From NCBI RefSeq assembly GCF_900101015.1, contig NZ_FNFZ01000006.1, positions 103,424 through 167,423 of the forward strand: a DNA stretch of 64,000 nt. The letters are read 5' to 3'. The stretch is from Sarcina sp. DSM 11001 (GTDB lineage: Bacteria; Bacillota; Clostridia; Lachnospirales; Lachnospiraceae). The translations under genes were made by a program, and so were the position numbers. Numbering within the stretch: position 1 is the stretch's first letter; each line of letters begins with the position of its first letter. Below the pieces are notes generated by a model that saw nothing but the letters and a program-made list of their open reading frames with translations, searched no databases and had not been told where the DNA came from. Positions 26,033 to 35,153 of the stretch are shown in pieces.

Positions 26033-27148
26033 ATGGAAAAATGGATGACTCCGGAGCAGAGAAAAGCAGATGAAGAGTATATGCGGATGGCTCTGGAGCT
26101 TGCCGTAAAAGGAAAAGGCTGGGTGGCCCCCAATCCGATGGTGGGCGCTGTCATCGTACGGGACGACGGAAAGGTGATCGGTCAGGGATATCATGAGCGG
26201 TACGGGGAGCTTCACGCGGAGCGCAATGCCCTGAAAAACTGCCTGGAATCACCCCAGGGCGCGACGATTTATGTCACCCTGGAGCCGTGCTGTCACCATG
26301 GGCGCCAGCCCCCCTGCACGGAAGCGATCCTGGAGGCCGGGATCCGGCGTGTCGTGGTTGGGAGCGGAGATCCCAACCCTCTGGTCTGCGGTAAAGGAAT
26401 CCGCATCCTCAGGGAAAACGGCGTGGAGGTCACGGAGGGTGTCCTGAAGGAAGAGTGCGACCGGATCAACGATATCTTTTTTCACTATATCAGGACGAAG
26501 ACCCCTTACGTAGTGATGAAATACGCCATGACACTGGACGGCAAGATCGCCGCCTATACAGGAAATGCGCGATGGGTCACCGGAGAGGCGGCCAGGGAGC
26601 ATGTGCACCGGCTGCGGCACGAGCTGAGCGCCATCATGGTCGGCGTGGGGACTGTGGTCGCTGACGACCCCATGCTCAACTGCCGGCTTCCCGATACAAA
26701 AAATCCCCTCCGGATCATCTGCGATACTCACCTGCGCACGCCCCTGGATGCCCGTGTGGTACAGACGGCGCGGGAGATCCCGACGGTGTTCGCGACCTGC
26801 TGCGATGATACAGAGAGGGTCATGCGTTATCAGGAATACGGCTGCCGGATGATCCGTGTCGGCAAAAACGGCAGGTCCGTAGACCTGCGGGAGCTGATGA
26901 GAAAACTCGGGGCGGAAGGCATCGACAGTATCCTCCTGGAGGGAGGGGGGACCCTGAACTGGTCCGCCCTGAACAGCGGAATCGTCAACAAGGTCATGGC
27001 CTATACTGCGCCGAAAATCTTTGGCGGCTACAGCGCCAAGACTCCTGTCGAGGGAGACGGCGTCACCACTCCCCAGCTGGCTTTTTCCCTCAAAGATACC
27101 TCTGTCACGAAGCTGGGAGAGGATTACCTGATCGAAGGAAAATTATAA
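26033..27148 (+). CDS. ribD: Bifunctional riboflavin deaminase/reductase
   Basis: Deaminates and then reduces the pyrimidine product of GTP cyclohydrolase II. From ATG 26033 it has 371 residues. The zinc deaminase domain (1-150) has HAE at 61-63 and EPCCHHGRQPPC at 84-95. The reductase domain (about 155-371) has YVVMKYAMTLDGKIA and LLEGGGTLNWSAL. I chose this start because gggagg precedes it and family similarity begins here; the frame is open about 40 codons further up, to the riboswitch terminator. It is first in the rib operon; ribE follows after 19 bp. Confidence 0.96.
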   Translation: MEKWMTPEQRKADEEYMRMALELAVKGKGWVAPNPMVGAVIVRDDGKVIGQGYHERYGELHAERNALKNCLESPQGATIYVTLEPCCHHGRQPPCTEAILEAGIRRVVVGSGDPNPLVCGKGIRILRENGVEVTEGVLKEECDRINDIFFHYIRTKTPYVVMKYAMTLDGKIAAYTGNARWVTGEAAREHVHRLRHELSAIMVGVGTVVADDPMLNCRLPDTKNPLRIICDTHLRTPLDARVVQTAREIPTVFATCCDDTERVMRYQEYGCRMIRVGKNGRSVDLRELMRKLGAEGIDSILLEGGGTLNWSALNSGIVNKVMAYTAPKIFGGYSAKTPVEGDGVTTPQLAFSLKDTSVTKLGEDYLIEGKL

Positions 27149-27167
27149 GAAAGAGAAGGCTTCAGAT

Positions 27168-27878
27168 ATGTTTACTGGAATCGTAGAGGAGATGGGAACC
27201 ATCCGGCAGATCCAGAGAGGCCGGGCTTCCGCAGTGCTCACGATCGGGGCCCACAAGGTCCTGGAGGATGCCCATATCGGAGACAGCATCGCAGTCAACG
27301 GCATCTGTCTGACGGTCACAAGCCTGGGAGGCGGAGCCTTTACTGCGGATGTCATGCATGAGACACTGCGCAGGACATCCCTCTCCGGACTGGGCCCGGG
27401 CAGCCGCGTCAATCTGGAACGCGCCATGGCTGCGGACGGCCGGTTCGGCGGCCACATCGTATCCGGCCACGTGGACGGAGTCGGGATCGTCGCTGAGATC
27501 CGCAGGGACGACAACGCGATCTGGTACACTTTCCGCACAGATCCGAAGGTGCTGCGCTACATCGTGGAAAAAGGATCGATCACGATCGACGGGATCAGCC
27601 TGACGGTCGCGGATGTGACCCGGACCACTTTTTCCATTTCCGCGATCCCGCACACAGTCCGTGAGACCGTCCTCCAGTTCCGGAAAAAAGGAGATACAGT
27701 CAACCTGGAGACGGACATCATCGGCAAATATGTGGAGAAGCTCCTTTATGGGGGACCGCCTGCGGACAGTGCCGGTATTCCGGCCGCCGGAAGCGGAACC
27801 GGTTCGCAGCTGCATCATGAAGAGAAAAAAGGAGGAAGCGGCCTTACAGAAGAGTTTCTGAGGATGCACGGCTTCTGA
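27168..27878 (+). CDS. ribE: Riboflavin synthase, alpha subunit
   Basis: Dismutates two lumazine molecules to riboflavin. Two tandem lumazine-binding barrels are present: the first opens [12 protein letters not shown] with VNGICLTV, the second has SGHVDGVG and IDGISLTV. The C-terminal trimerisation helix [11 protein letters not shown] is separated from the second barrel by an unusual Gly/Ala/Ser-rich stretch of about 20 residues ([20 protein letters not shown]), giving 236 residues where 210-220 is usual. It lies between ribD and ribBA with short gaps. Confidence 0.96.
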   Translation: MFTGIVEEMGTIRQIQRGRASAVLTIGAHKVLEDAHIGDSIAVNGICLTVTSLGGGAFTADVMHETLRRTSLSGLGPGSRVNLERAMAADGRFGGHIVSGHVDGVGIVAEIRRDDNAIWYTFRTDPKVLRYIVEKGSITIDGISLTVADVTRTTFSISAIPHTVRETVLQFRKKGDTVNLETDIIGKYVEKLLYGGPPADSAGIPAAGSGTGSQLHHEEKKGGSGLTEEFLRMHGF

Positions 27879-27918
27879 AAGATACACTAAAGTATTTGGA
27901 CATGGAGGTGTAAAGAGA

Positions 27919-29121
27919 ATGTGTCAGTTCAATACAGTAGAGGAAGCGCTGCAGGATCTGCGCGATGGAAAGATCATACTTGTCACAGATGATCCGGACC
28001 GTGAGAACGAAGGGGATTTTATCTGCGCCGCGGAATTTGCCACTACAAAAAACATTAACTTTATGGCGACTCATGGCAAGGGGCTGATCTGTATGCCCAT
28101 GTCGGAAGCATTTGTGCGCCGCCTGCAGATCCCTCAGATGGTCCGGACCAACACGGACAACCATGAGACGGCCTTTACGGTCTCCATCGACCATGTGTCC
28201 ACGACGACAGGGATCTCCGCCAAGGAGAGGTCCATGACCGCGCTGGCCTGTGTCCAGGATGACGCAAAGCCCGAGGACTTCCGCAGGCCCGGGCATATGT
28301 TCCCTCTGCTCGCCAAAAAGAACGGTGTCCTGGAGCGGGACGGCCATACAGAAGCCACTGTGGACCTGTGCAGGCTGGCAGGTCTGAAGGAGTGCGGCCT
28401 CTGCTGTGAGATCATGCGGGAGGACGGCACGATGATGCGCACCACCGAGCTCAAACAGCTCGCTGACAAGTGGGGCATCACTTTTATCACCATCAAGGAT
28501 CTGCAGAACTACCGGAAATGCCACGATAAGCTGGTCGACAGGATGGCAGAGGTCCATCTTCCTACCAAATACGGGGATTTCAGGGCTTACGGATTTGTCA
28601 ACCGCCTGAATGGCGAACACCACATCGCCCTGGTCAAGGGAGAGATCGGGGACGGCCGCGATATTCTCTGCCGTGTCCACTCCGAGTGCCTGACTGGCGA
28701 TACCTTCGGCTCCCTGCGCTGCGACTGCGGACAGCAGCTTGCCTCCGCCATGATGCAGATTGAAAAAGAAGGCCGGGGCATCCTCCTCTATATGCGTCAG
28801 GAGGGCCGCGGGATCGGCCTGATCAACAAACTGCGCGCCTATGAACTGCAGGAACAGGGCATGGACACCCTTGACGCCAATCTGGCGCTCGGTTTTGCCG
28901 GGGACGAACGTGAATACTTTATCGGGGCTCAGATCCTGCGCGAACTTGGCGTGAAGACCATGCGTCTGCTCACCAATAACCCTGACAAGGTCTACCAGCT
29001 CAAAGAATTCGGCCTTGAGATCGCGGAGCGAGTCCCAATCCAGATGGAGGCGACCCCCTTTGATAGATTTTATCTCAAGACAAAACAGAAACGCATGGGC
29101 CATATGATCAAATACGAGTAA
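27919..29121 (+). CDS. ribBA: Bifunctional DHBP synthase/GTP cyclohydrolase II
   Basis: Supplies both early precursors of riboflavin. Residues 1-200 are 3,4-dihydroxy-2-butanone-4-phosphate synthase, with [11 protein letters not shown] and the [11 protein letters not shown] block. Residues 205-400 are GTP cyclohydrolase II, with zinc Cys in [17 protein letters not shown] and the [16 protein letters not shown] block. The length is normal and aggaggt-like DNA precedes the ATG. A 207-bp gap before ribH holds a dispersed repeat. Confidence 0.97.
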   Translation: MCQFNTVEEALQDLRDGKIILVTDDPDRENEGDFICAAEFATTKNINFMATHGKGLICMPMSEAFVRRLQIPQMVRTNTDNHETAFTVSIDHVSTTTGISAKERSMTALACVQDDAKPEDFRRPGHMFPLLAKKNGVLERDGHTEATVDLCRLAGLKECGLCCEIMREDGTMMRTTELKQLADKWGITFITIKDLQNYRKCHDKLVDRMAEVHLPTKYGDFRAYGFVNRLNGEHHIALVKGEIGDGRDILCRVHSECLTGDTFGSLRCDCGQQLASAMMQIEKEGRGILLYMRQEGRGIGLINKLRAYELQEQGMDTLDANLALGFAGDEREYFIGAQILRELGVKTMRLLTNNPDKVYQLKEFGLEIAERVPIQMEATPFDRFYLKTKQKRMGHMIKYE

Positions 29122-29170
29122 AGCATGGATGTTCAAGACTCGTTTGCGAGACTTGCGTGCCGGATGCGGA

Positions 29171-29229
29171 TTTCCCTTTTTGCGCGTGCATCCCGCGTCT
29201 GAGTACACGGGTATTACGCGATGAAGAAT
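29171..29229 (+). repeat. Dispersed ~60-bp repeat, copy A
   Basis: The segment with ctttttgcgcgtgcatccc and cacgggtatt then gatgaagaa recurs inverted at 37909-37970, with by-eye identity of about four in five. It lies in the gap between ribBA and ribH. Confidence 0.75.
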
Positions 29230-29328
29230 AAAATATCGGCGGAAAGAGCATCGATGAAAAAGGAACAGAAGAAGAAAAATCGATAAAAAGCACTGTTGAA
29301 AAGTATCTGATGAAGAGAGGAGAACACT

Positions 29329-29796
29329 ATGAGGACACTGGAAGGCAAAATGATAGCAAAAGGGATCCGGATCGGTATCGTCGTTTCCCGTTTCAACGAG
29401 TTCATTACTTCGAAGCTTCTTGGCGGAGCCATGGACGGACTCCTCAGGCATGATGTTTCCGAAGATAATGTCGATGTCGCCTGGGTCCCCGGCGCCTTTG
29501 AGATCCCGCTCATCGCCTCCAAAATGGCCGGCAGCGGAAAGTACGATGCTGTGATCTGCCTCGGCGCTGTCATCCGCGGATCGACCAGCCACTATGATTA
29601 TGTCTGCAATGAAGTGTCAAAGGGAATCGCCTCTGTCTCTCTCCAGACAGGAATCCCGGTCATGTTCGGCATTGTCACGACCGAGAATATCGAGCAGGCG
29701 ATCGAGCGCGCCGGAACGAAGGCAGGCAACAAGGGCTATGACTGCGCGCTCGGAGCCATTGAGATGATCAACCTGATCAAGACAATGGAACAATAA
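29329..29796 (+). CDS. ribH: Lumazine synthase
   Basis: Makes 6,7-dimethyl-8-ribityllumazine, the penultimate step of riboflavin synthesis; the family forms 60-mer capsids or pentamers. The 155 residues include [36 protein letters not shown], with the catalytic His in that last motif, and [12 protein letters not shown]. It closes the rib operon. Its last codons and TAA start a 28-bp direct duplication. Confidence 0.98.
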   Translation: MRTLEGKMIAKGIRIGIVVSRFNEFITSKLLGGAMDGLLRHDVSEDNVDVAWVPGAFEIPLIASKMAGSGKYDAVICLGAVIRGSTSHYDYVCNEVSKGIASVSLQTGIPVMFGIVTTENIEQAIERAGTKAGNKGYDCALGAIEMINLIKTMEQ

Positions 29797-29841
29797 AGAG
29801 GACAGCAGGATAGTGGAACAGCCGGACAGATGACAGGATAG
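29786..29841. repeat. 28-bp direct duplication of the ribH 3' end
   Basis: Copies at 29786-29813 and 29814-29841 share tggaaca at the start and acaggatag or agcaggatag at the end. The first copy holds the ribH stop codon TAA. Confidence 0.72.
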
Positions 29842-29916
29842 GGAATACCTTATATACCTTATTCTGTTGACATCTTTTTCAGCATACCTATAATTTAACA
29901 TTGAACCGGAAACTGA

Positions 29917-29953
29917 CAGTCATGCCGCTCGCAGGAGCGGCATGACTGGTTTA
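29917..29953 (+). terminator. Hairpin after the rib operon
   Basis: cagtcatgccgctc pairs perfectly with gagcggcatgactg around a 4-nt loop. Only a short T-run (ggttt) follows, so termination is probable but not certain. Confidence 0.6.
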
Positions 29954-29997
29954 GGTGTATATGATCAATGACGATCAGACAGAACAAGAGGTAGTAC

Positions 29998-30903
29998 ATG
30001 TCGAGAATGCTGGTGCTGCAGGCGACCATCTTTATTCTGATGGCGCTGGGCTTTTTTTTCAAAAAAAAGAAAATCATCAGCAGGGAGGGACAGAAAAATA
30101 TCACGGATCTCGTGATCTATCTGATCCTTCCCTGTAACATTATCACGAGCTTCCTTTCGGAGCTTCCCGGGGATGCCATGGCAGCGGCGCTGCAGATCCT
30201 CCTGATCTCCCTGGTGATCCAGATCATCGCGGTCATCTACGGGAAGGTACTTTTTGCCCGGGAGGGAGAAGACAGGAAAAAATGCCTGCGCTACGGTATC
30301 ATCTGCTCCAATGCCGGTTTCCTGGGGAGCCCAGTGGCAGAAGGGATCTTCGGCGCCGGAGGTCTGATGCTGGCCAGCGTTTTTCTGATCCCGGTGCGCA
30401 CCATGATGTGGTCGGAGGGGATCGCTATTTTCACAAAAGAGACGGACATCAGGGCTACTGTAAAAAAGGTAGCGACCCATCCCTGTATCATCGCCTGTGT
30501 GATCGGAATGCTCCTGATGCTGACCGGCGCGCAGGTCCCGGCGGTCATTCTCACCCCGGTGCAAACCATCGGGCGCTGCAATCTGGCCATGTCCATGATG
30601 GTGATCGGTATGATCCTGGCGGAGATCGATCCGCGTACTCTGTGGGATCCCGTCGTCGGGATCTATACCCTGCACAGGCTGATCATCATTCCTGCCCTGG
30701 TGATGCTGGTCCTGCATTTTCTGCCGGTGGATCCTACCGTAAAGGGCGTCAGCATCCTGCTGACGGCCATGCCCGCCGGCTCAACGACGAGCATGCTGGC
30801 CGCCAAATATGACGTGGATCCGCAGTTCGCGACAAAGATGGTCGTTTTTTCAACGCTGCTGTCGATCCCCGCGATTCTGATCTGGAGCATCATTCTGGTA
30901 TGA
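29998..30903 (+). CDS. AEC-family transporter
   Basis: A 301-residue membrane protein of the auxin efflux carrier family, whose bacterial members move dicarboxylates or other organic anions. About ten hydrophobic segments are visible in two halves. The N-terminal half contains NITDLVIYLILPCNIITSF; the C-terminal half contains NLAMSMMVIGMILAEID and AMPAGSTTSMLAAKY, typical of the family's crossover motifs. The substrate cannot be inferred; proximity to riboflavin genes is not strong evidence. The start follows a gaggtag-like site. Confidence 0.88.
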   Translation: MSRMLVLQATIFILMALGFFFKKKKIISREGQKNITDLVIYLILPCNIITSFLSELPGDAMAAALQILLISLVIQIIAVIYGKVLFAREGEDRKKCLRYGIICSNAGFLGSPVAEGIFGAGGLMLASVFLIPVRTMMWSEGIAIFTKETDIRATVKKVATHPCIIACVIGMLLMLTGAQVPAVILTPVQTIGRCNLAMSMMVIGMILAEIDPRTLWDPVVGIYTLHRLIIIPALVMLVLHFLPVDPTVKGVSILLTAMPAGSTTSMLAAKYDVDPQFATKMVVFSTLLSIPAILIWSIILV

Positions 30904-30919
30904 CACATCGCCGTCTTTT

Positions 30920-31056
30920 TTATAATGGATTTATAATGGACGCTTTCATATGATTGGTCTCGTATGGATGCTTCCTGTGGACTTTTATGATGGCCTTTTG
31001 TGAGGGCGTTTCATAAGGACGCTTTCATAAGGACGCGTTCATATGGACGATCCTGA
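30920..31056. repeat. ~14-bp degenerate repeats
   Basis: The gap 30904-31279 begins with imperfect copies of cataaggacgcttt (clearest at 31012-31053) and ttataatgga. It then has gaattc-rich sequence that stays open in the frame of the zinc-ribbon gene, but I see no convincing start there. Confidence 0.7.
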
Positions 31057-31279
31057 CTGTCCTGACATCTCCTTTTTCATGTTGACCTTCAGGACGGGAG
31101 TGGGTATGATAATAGGACTGCGGTTCGGCCCGGGAATTCGGTTCGGGAATTCAGCCCGGGACTTTGAGCCAGGACTTCAGACCAAGGCCCCGGACTGCAG
31201 CTTTGACCCGGATCATAAAAACCATAATACAGGAAAGAATACGGCGGGAAATTCTGCGCCGGGAAAGGATACGGATTCC

Positions 31280-31660
31280 ATGTTTTTGATGATCGGTATC
31301 TCACAGGGGAGAAAGGATCTTTCCCATGACCAGCTGGTGATCTGCAGCCAGTGCGGCAGATATGGACACTATCGTGTCTTTATGACCTTTACCCAGCTGC
31401 TCCTGTTTCTGATCCCCTGTTTCAAGTGGGGAAAGAAGTACTATGTACAGATGTCCTGCTGCGGGACGGTGTATTCCCTGAATCCGGAGATCGGCGCCAG
31501 GATCGCCCGGGGTGAAAATGTGCAGATCGGACCTGCTGATCTTCAGATCGCCCATAGCGGGGGAGGACCTGCCCGCATGGTAAAACGCTGCTCAGCCTGC
31601 GGATATCAGACTGAGGAGGATTTTGACTTCTGTCCCAAGTGCGGTAAACCACTGTCGTAG
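31280..31660 (+). CDS. Zinc-ribbon protein
   Basis: About 126 residues with two zinc-binding parts. One is an N-terminal CSQCGRYGHY motif followed by a hydrophobic patch (FTQLLLFLIPCFKWGKKYYV) and an SCCG pair, as in the zinc_ribbon_15 type. The other is a C-terminal CSACGYQTEEDFDFCPKCG double-Cys ribbon. The hydrophobic patch may contact membrane. The frame is open from 31043, but the first 79 codons there look like expanded repeat DNA, and an aaagga site precedes ATG 31280, so I prefer 31280. Function unknown. Confidence 0.7.
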   Translation: MFLMIGISQGRKDLSHDQLVICSQCGRYGHYRVFMTFTQLLLFLIPCFKWGKKYYVQMSCCGTVYSLNPEIGARIARGENVQIGPADLQIAHSGGGPARMVKRCSACGYQTEEDFDFCPKCGKPLS

Positions 31661-31715
31661 TCCTGTATTATGAAAAATCCCCGTGTATTTTCTGACTTCA
31701 GTCATGAGGTTCACC

Positions 31716-31835
31716 AATATAGAAACATCAATATAGAAACATCAATTTTAAAAAACATCAATTTTAAAAACATCATTTATTGAAACATCAATTAGCATAG
31801 AAACATCAATTTCTAAAAAATCTAAAGAAACATCA
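31716..31835. repeat. AT-rich 14-18-bp tandem repeat, about 8 copies
   Basis: Copies built on aaacatcaat, each followed by an AT-rich stretch of variable length (atag, tttaaa, tagcatag). They fill the leader of the NifX-FKBP gene; no gene is present. Confidence 0.88.
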
Positions 31836-31894
31836 GAGAAACAGCCGCGGGCAGGAAGAAAAGCCCGTGACAGTATCATCATGGAGGCACAGGA

Positions 31895-32782
31895 ATGAGA
31901 ATAGCGGCAACCTATGAAAACGGCAATATTTTCCAGCATTTCGGCAGAACAGAGAGCTTCAAGGTCTATGACGTCGAAGACGGAAAGGTCCTTTCTTCGA
32001 AAGTGATCGGTTCCGGCGGAGTCGGTCACGGCGCGCTGGCGGGACTTCTCGCGGACAATACGATCGATGTCCTGATCTGCGGCGGCCTCGGAGGAGGAGC
32101 CATGAATGCTCTGGCAGATGCCGGGATCACTGTCGTTGCAGGAGCAGAGGGAAATGCGGACGAGGCAGTGGAAGCCTATCTGCGCGGCGAGCTCGTTTCT
32201 TCCGGCGCAAACTGCGACCATCACCATCATGAAGAAGGCCACAGCTGCGGCCATCATGACGGGGAAGAAGGATGCGATGAGGACGGCTGCGCTGAAGACG
32301 GCTGTGGAAGCTGCGGCGGCTGCGGCGGTTCAGGAGCTCCCGTGATCATCCTTGAAGGGAAAAATGCCGGCAGGACCGTCAGAGTCCATTACAGGGGAAC
32401 ATTTAACGACGGGACCCAGTTCGATTCCTCCTATGACCGCGGCGAACCTCTGGAATTTATCTGCGGCGCAGGCATGATGATCAGCGGCTTCGACAAGGCA
32501 GTCGTGGATATGGAGACAGGCCAGGCTGTCGATATCCATCTCATGCCGGAGGAAGCCTATGGAATGCCCGATCCCGACAGGATCATCACGATCGAGATCG
32601 AACAGCTCCCCGGATCCGAACAGCTCAATGTAGGCGACCGGGTCTTCCTCAGAGCCTGGAACGGCCAGCCCTTCCCCGTGACAGTCACGGCAAAAGAGGA
32701 GGAGACCATCACTCTGGATTCAAATCATGAGATGGCGGGAAAAGAACTCAATTTCCACATCGAACTCCTGGAAGTGCAGTGA
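31895..32782 (+). CDS. NifX-like domain fused to an FKBP-type prolyl isomerase through a His/Cys-rich linker
   Basis: Three parts. Residues 1-103 match the dinitrogenase iron-molybdenum cofactor (NifX/NafY/NifB C-terminal) domain, with IAATYENGNIFQHFGRTESF and LICGGLGGGAMNAL. Residues 104-147 form a metal-binding linker with seven His and seven Cys. Residues 148-295 are an FKBP-type peptidyl-prolyl isomerase of the SlyD-like, insert-in-flap kind, with VHYRGTFNDGTQFDSSYDRG and MPEEAYGMPDPDRI. A job in metal or cofactor delivery coupled to protein folding is likely, for example for iron-sulfur enzymes such as the hydrogenase in this window, but that link is inference. A ggaggc site precedes the ATG. 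Confidence 0.88.
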   Translation: MRIAATYENGNIFQHFGRTESFKVYDVEDGKVLSSKVIGSGGVGHGALAGLLADNTIDVLICGGLGGGAMNALADAGITVVAGAEGNADEAVEAYLRGELVSSGANCDHHHHEEGHSCGHHDGEEGCDEDGCAEDGCGSCGGCGGSGAPVIILEGKNAGRTVRVHYRGTFNDGTQFDSSYDRGEPLEFICGAGMMISGFDKAVVDMETGQAVDIHLMPEEAYGMPDPDRIITIEIEQLPGSEQLNVGDRVFLRAWNGQPFPVTVTAKEEETITLDSNHEMAGKELNFHIELLEVQ

Positions 32783-32849
32783 GAAGTTCCGCGAAGAGGA
32801 ACGGTATACAGCCATAAGACTTGTTGACAGAGCACTCTTGGTTTTTTGC

Positions 32850-33008
32850 AGAGAGTATTTGCAGAGGATATTCGCAAAGAGTGTTTGCAGAGAATATTTG
32901 CAGAGGATATTCGCAAAGAGTGTTTGCAGAGAATACTTGCAGAGGATATTCGCAAAGAGTGTTTGCAGAGAATAGTTGCAGAGAGAATATTCGCAGAGAA
33001 TATTCATC
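32850..33008. repeat. Higher-order tandem repeat: 13-mers in a 39-bp unit
   Basis: Twelve consecutive ~13-mers. The types agagaatatttgc, agaggatattcgc and aaagagtgtttgc alternate strictly, so the larger period is 39 bp (3 x 13), repeated three times with few changes. The last copies decay. The gap 32783-33227 holds this array, a hairpin and the ade leader. Confidence 0.96.
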
Positions 33009-33024
33009 AGAAGAATAATTATCA

Positions 33025-33067
33025 GAGGCATGACGGGGGGCAGACAGCGGTCCCCCGGTCATGCCTC
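33025..33067 (+). terminator. Hairpin terminator before ade
   Basis: gaggcatgac and gtcatgcctc enclose a gggggg/ccccc inner stem; a T/C-rich tail follows. It would end transcription from the NifX-FKBP gene. Confidence 0.65.
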
Positions 33068-33227
33068 TTTCTGTCTGTCCCATTGTTGGAGAGTTCCCTT
33101 GCTGGAGAGTTCCCTTGCCGGAGAGTCCCCGTACACACTTTTTGCATTGACTGTTGTTTTTTCAGACTATGATTGGTATTGTAGAAAAAAACTAAAAAAT
33201 ACAGAAAACTCTGAAAGGAGCTCTCAG

Positions 33228-34973
33228 ATGGAATATATGAATAAGCAGACTCTCAGTCATCTGATCGACTCGGCAATGCACCGGATCTCCGCGGATCTGG
33301 TCATCTTTAATTGCAATATAGTCGATGTGTATACCGGGACCATACGGAAGGATTCCATCGCAGTAAAGGACGGGCTCATCGTGGGCTTTGGAGACGATTA
33401 CCAGGGAGAGGAGATGATCGACGCGGAAGGGGCGTACGCGGCTCCGGGGCTCATAGATGCCCACATACATATAGAGTCTTCCTACACTTCTCCGGAGGAG
33501 TTCGCGAGGATGGTCGTGCCGAGGGGGACTACTACTGTGATCGCGGATCCTCACGAGATCGTCAACGTGTACGGGCTGGAGGGTTTTAACTACATGGTCC
33601 GTGCCGCTAAACAGACAACGCTCTCGATCCATTATATGCTTCCAAGCTGTGTGCCGGCGACCCGGCTTGAGGATTCGGGCGCTGTCGTTGACGCATTCGA
33701 TCTGCAGTGGCCCATGGCGGACTATCGTGTTCCGGGACTCGGTGAATTCATGAACTATCCGGGCATTATCAACAAGGACGAAGAGGCCCTCAACAAGATC
33801 CTGCTCGCACAAAATATGAGCAAGATCATAGACGGTCATGCTCCTTTTGTCAGAGGGGCGGAACTGAATGCATACGCGGCAGCAGGGATAAAAACCGACC
33901 ATGAATGCACGACAGTAAAAGAGATGAATGACCGTCTGGAGCGGGGCATGTACGTGCAGCTGCGCGACGGTTCAGCCTGTCATGACCTGAAAAACCTGAT
34001 CCCGGCGATCACGCCGTATAATTACCGGAGATGCCTGCTCTGCTCCGATGACCGCCAGCCGAGGACGATCCTCGAACAGGGGCACATCGACAATCATCTG
34101 AGAATGCTGACTGCGGCCGGTATTGATCCGGTCATGTCTGTCTGCATGGGATCGCTGAACGTTGCGGAATGCTACAGGCTTGACAACCGGGGAGCGCTGG
34201 CGCCGGGTAAGCGCGCCGATATTGTCCTTTTCAATAACCTGCAGGAATTCAGAGCCCGGATGGTATTTATCAAGGGCAAAAAGGTCGCTGAGGACGGCAG
34301 ATATCTTCCTCCTGTCGAAAAGACACCGATCTCTTCTGTGCGCGGCTCCATGAACGTAAAACCTTTTACTATTGACAACCTCAAAATGCATCTTCTGAGC
34401 GACCGCGTCCGCGCGATAGGAATCATCAAAGACGGGATCATGACCAGATCGGAAGTCATTACAGTCAAAAGAGATGAAGAGGGTGATTTTATCTTTGATC
34501 CTTATGAGCCGGTCGCCAAGATCGCTGTTCTGGAGCGGCATCACAGCACAGGAAAGATCGGACTGGGATTCCTCAAGAACTATGGCATCCAGAAGGGCGC
34601 CATCGCACTTTCTGTCGCCCATGATTCCCACAATATCATTTGTGTCGGGGTGAGCAACGAAGAGATGTATGCCGCGATCCAGGCCCTGATCGACCAGGAG
34701 GGCGGTTTCGTCCTTGTCGAAAACGGCCAGGTGATCGCTTCCCTTCCCCTTCCTATCGCCGGCCTGATGAGTGATCTGACGGGCGAGGAGGTCTCTCAGC
34801 GCCTGAAGCATCTCCATGACACTGCCTATGAGCGGCTGGGCGTCAGCAGAGAGACAGAGCCGGTCATGACGCTCTGTTTTATGAGCCTGATCGTTATACC
34901 GGAGCTCAAGATCTCAACCAGAGGCCTTTTTGACGTGAGCCAGTTTAACTTTGTTTCTCCCGAAGCGTTTTGA
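33228..34973 (+). CDS. ade: Adenine deaminase
   Basis: Deaminates adenine to hypoxanthine for purine salvage. The 581 residues match the AdeC amidohydrolase family: DAHIHIESSYTSPEEFAR, ADPHEIVNVYGLEG, CSDDRQPRT and the C-terminal GGFVLVENGQVIASLPLP and MTLCFMSLIVIPELK. I chose ATG 33228 because aaaggag lies 7 nt upstream and family similarity begins there; the frame stays open 84 codons upstream only because the 39-bp repeat array has no stops. A weak promoter (TTGACT, 15 bp, TATGAT) lies at 33147-33173. No purine riboswitch was found. Confidence 0.95.
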   Translation: MEYMNKQTLSHLIDSAMHRISADLVIFNCNIVDVYTGTIRKDSIAVKDGLIVGFGDDYQGEEMIDAEGAYAAPGLIDAHIHIESSYTSPEEFARMVVPRGTTTVIADPHEIVNVYGLEGFNYMVRAAKQTTLSIHYMLPSCVPATRLEDSGAVVDAFDLQWPMADYRVPGLGEFMNYPGIINKDEEALNKILLAQNMSKIIDGHAPFVRGAELNAYAAAGIKTDHECTTVKEMNDRLERGMYVQLRDGSACHDLKNLIPAITPYNYRRCLLCSDDRQPRTILEQGHIDNHLRMLTAAGIDPVMSVCMGSLNVAECYRLDNRGALAPGKRADIVLFNNLQEFRARMVFIKGKKVAEDGRYLPPVEKTPISSVRGSMNVKPFTIDNLKMHLLSDRVRAIGIIKDGIMTRSEVITVKRDEEGDFIFDPYEPVAKIAVLERHHSTGKIGLGFLKNYGIQKGAIALSVAHDSHNIICVGVSNEEMYAAIQALIDQEGGFVLVENGQVIASLPLPIAGLMSDLTGEEVSQRLKHLHDTAYERLGVSRETEPVMTLCFMSLIVIPELKISTRGLFDVSQFNFVSPEAF

Positions 34974-35153
34974 ACACCCCTGACCGGCCTTAGCCAGCTA
35001 TTAACCGGCTGTCGACCGGCAGCTTTTGGCGCCCTGATTATGAATTGATTTCCTGTATGCTTTATGCTAAACTTTTTTAGATTGTCAGCATGGAAAAAAG
35101 TGGACGGAAAACGTCATTTTTTGCTGTAATGGAGAGGAGAGTGATCGAGTCTT

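Noticed and set aside
27844..29592. Long open frame antisense to ribBA (582 codons)
   Set aside because: It is the shadow of well-identified riboflavin genes, with no ribosome site or domain of its own.
32850..33008. Possible CRISPR or coding repeat
   Set aside because: The 39-bp unit is fully accounted for by 13-mers with no unique spacers. The open frames through it exist only because the repeat lacks stops.
33010..33227. Purine riboswitch upstream of adenine deaminase
   Set aside because: The conserved three-way-junction sequences are not present; only a terminator-like hairpin and a weak promoter are seen.
32976..33227. N-terminal extension of adenine deaminase starting at 32976
   Set aside because: The extension is translated repeat DNA; family similarity and a strong ribosome site both place the start at 33228.
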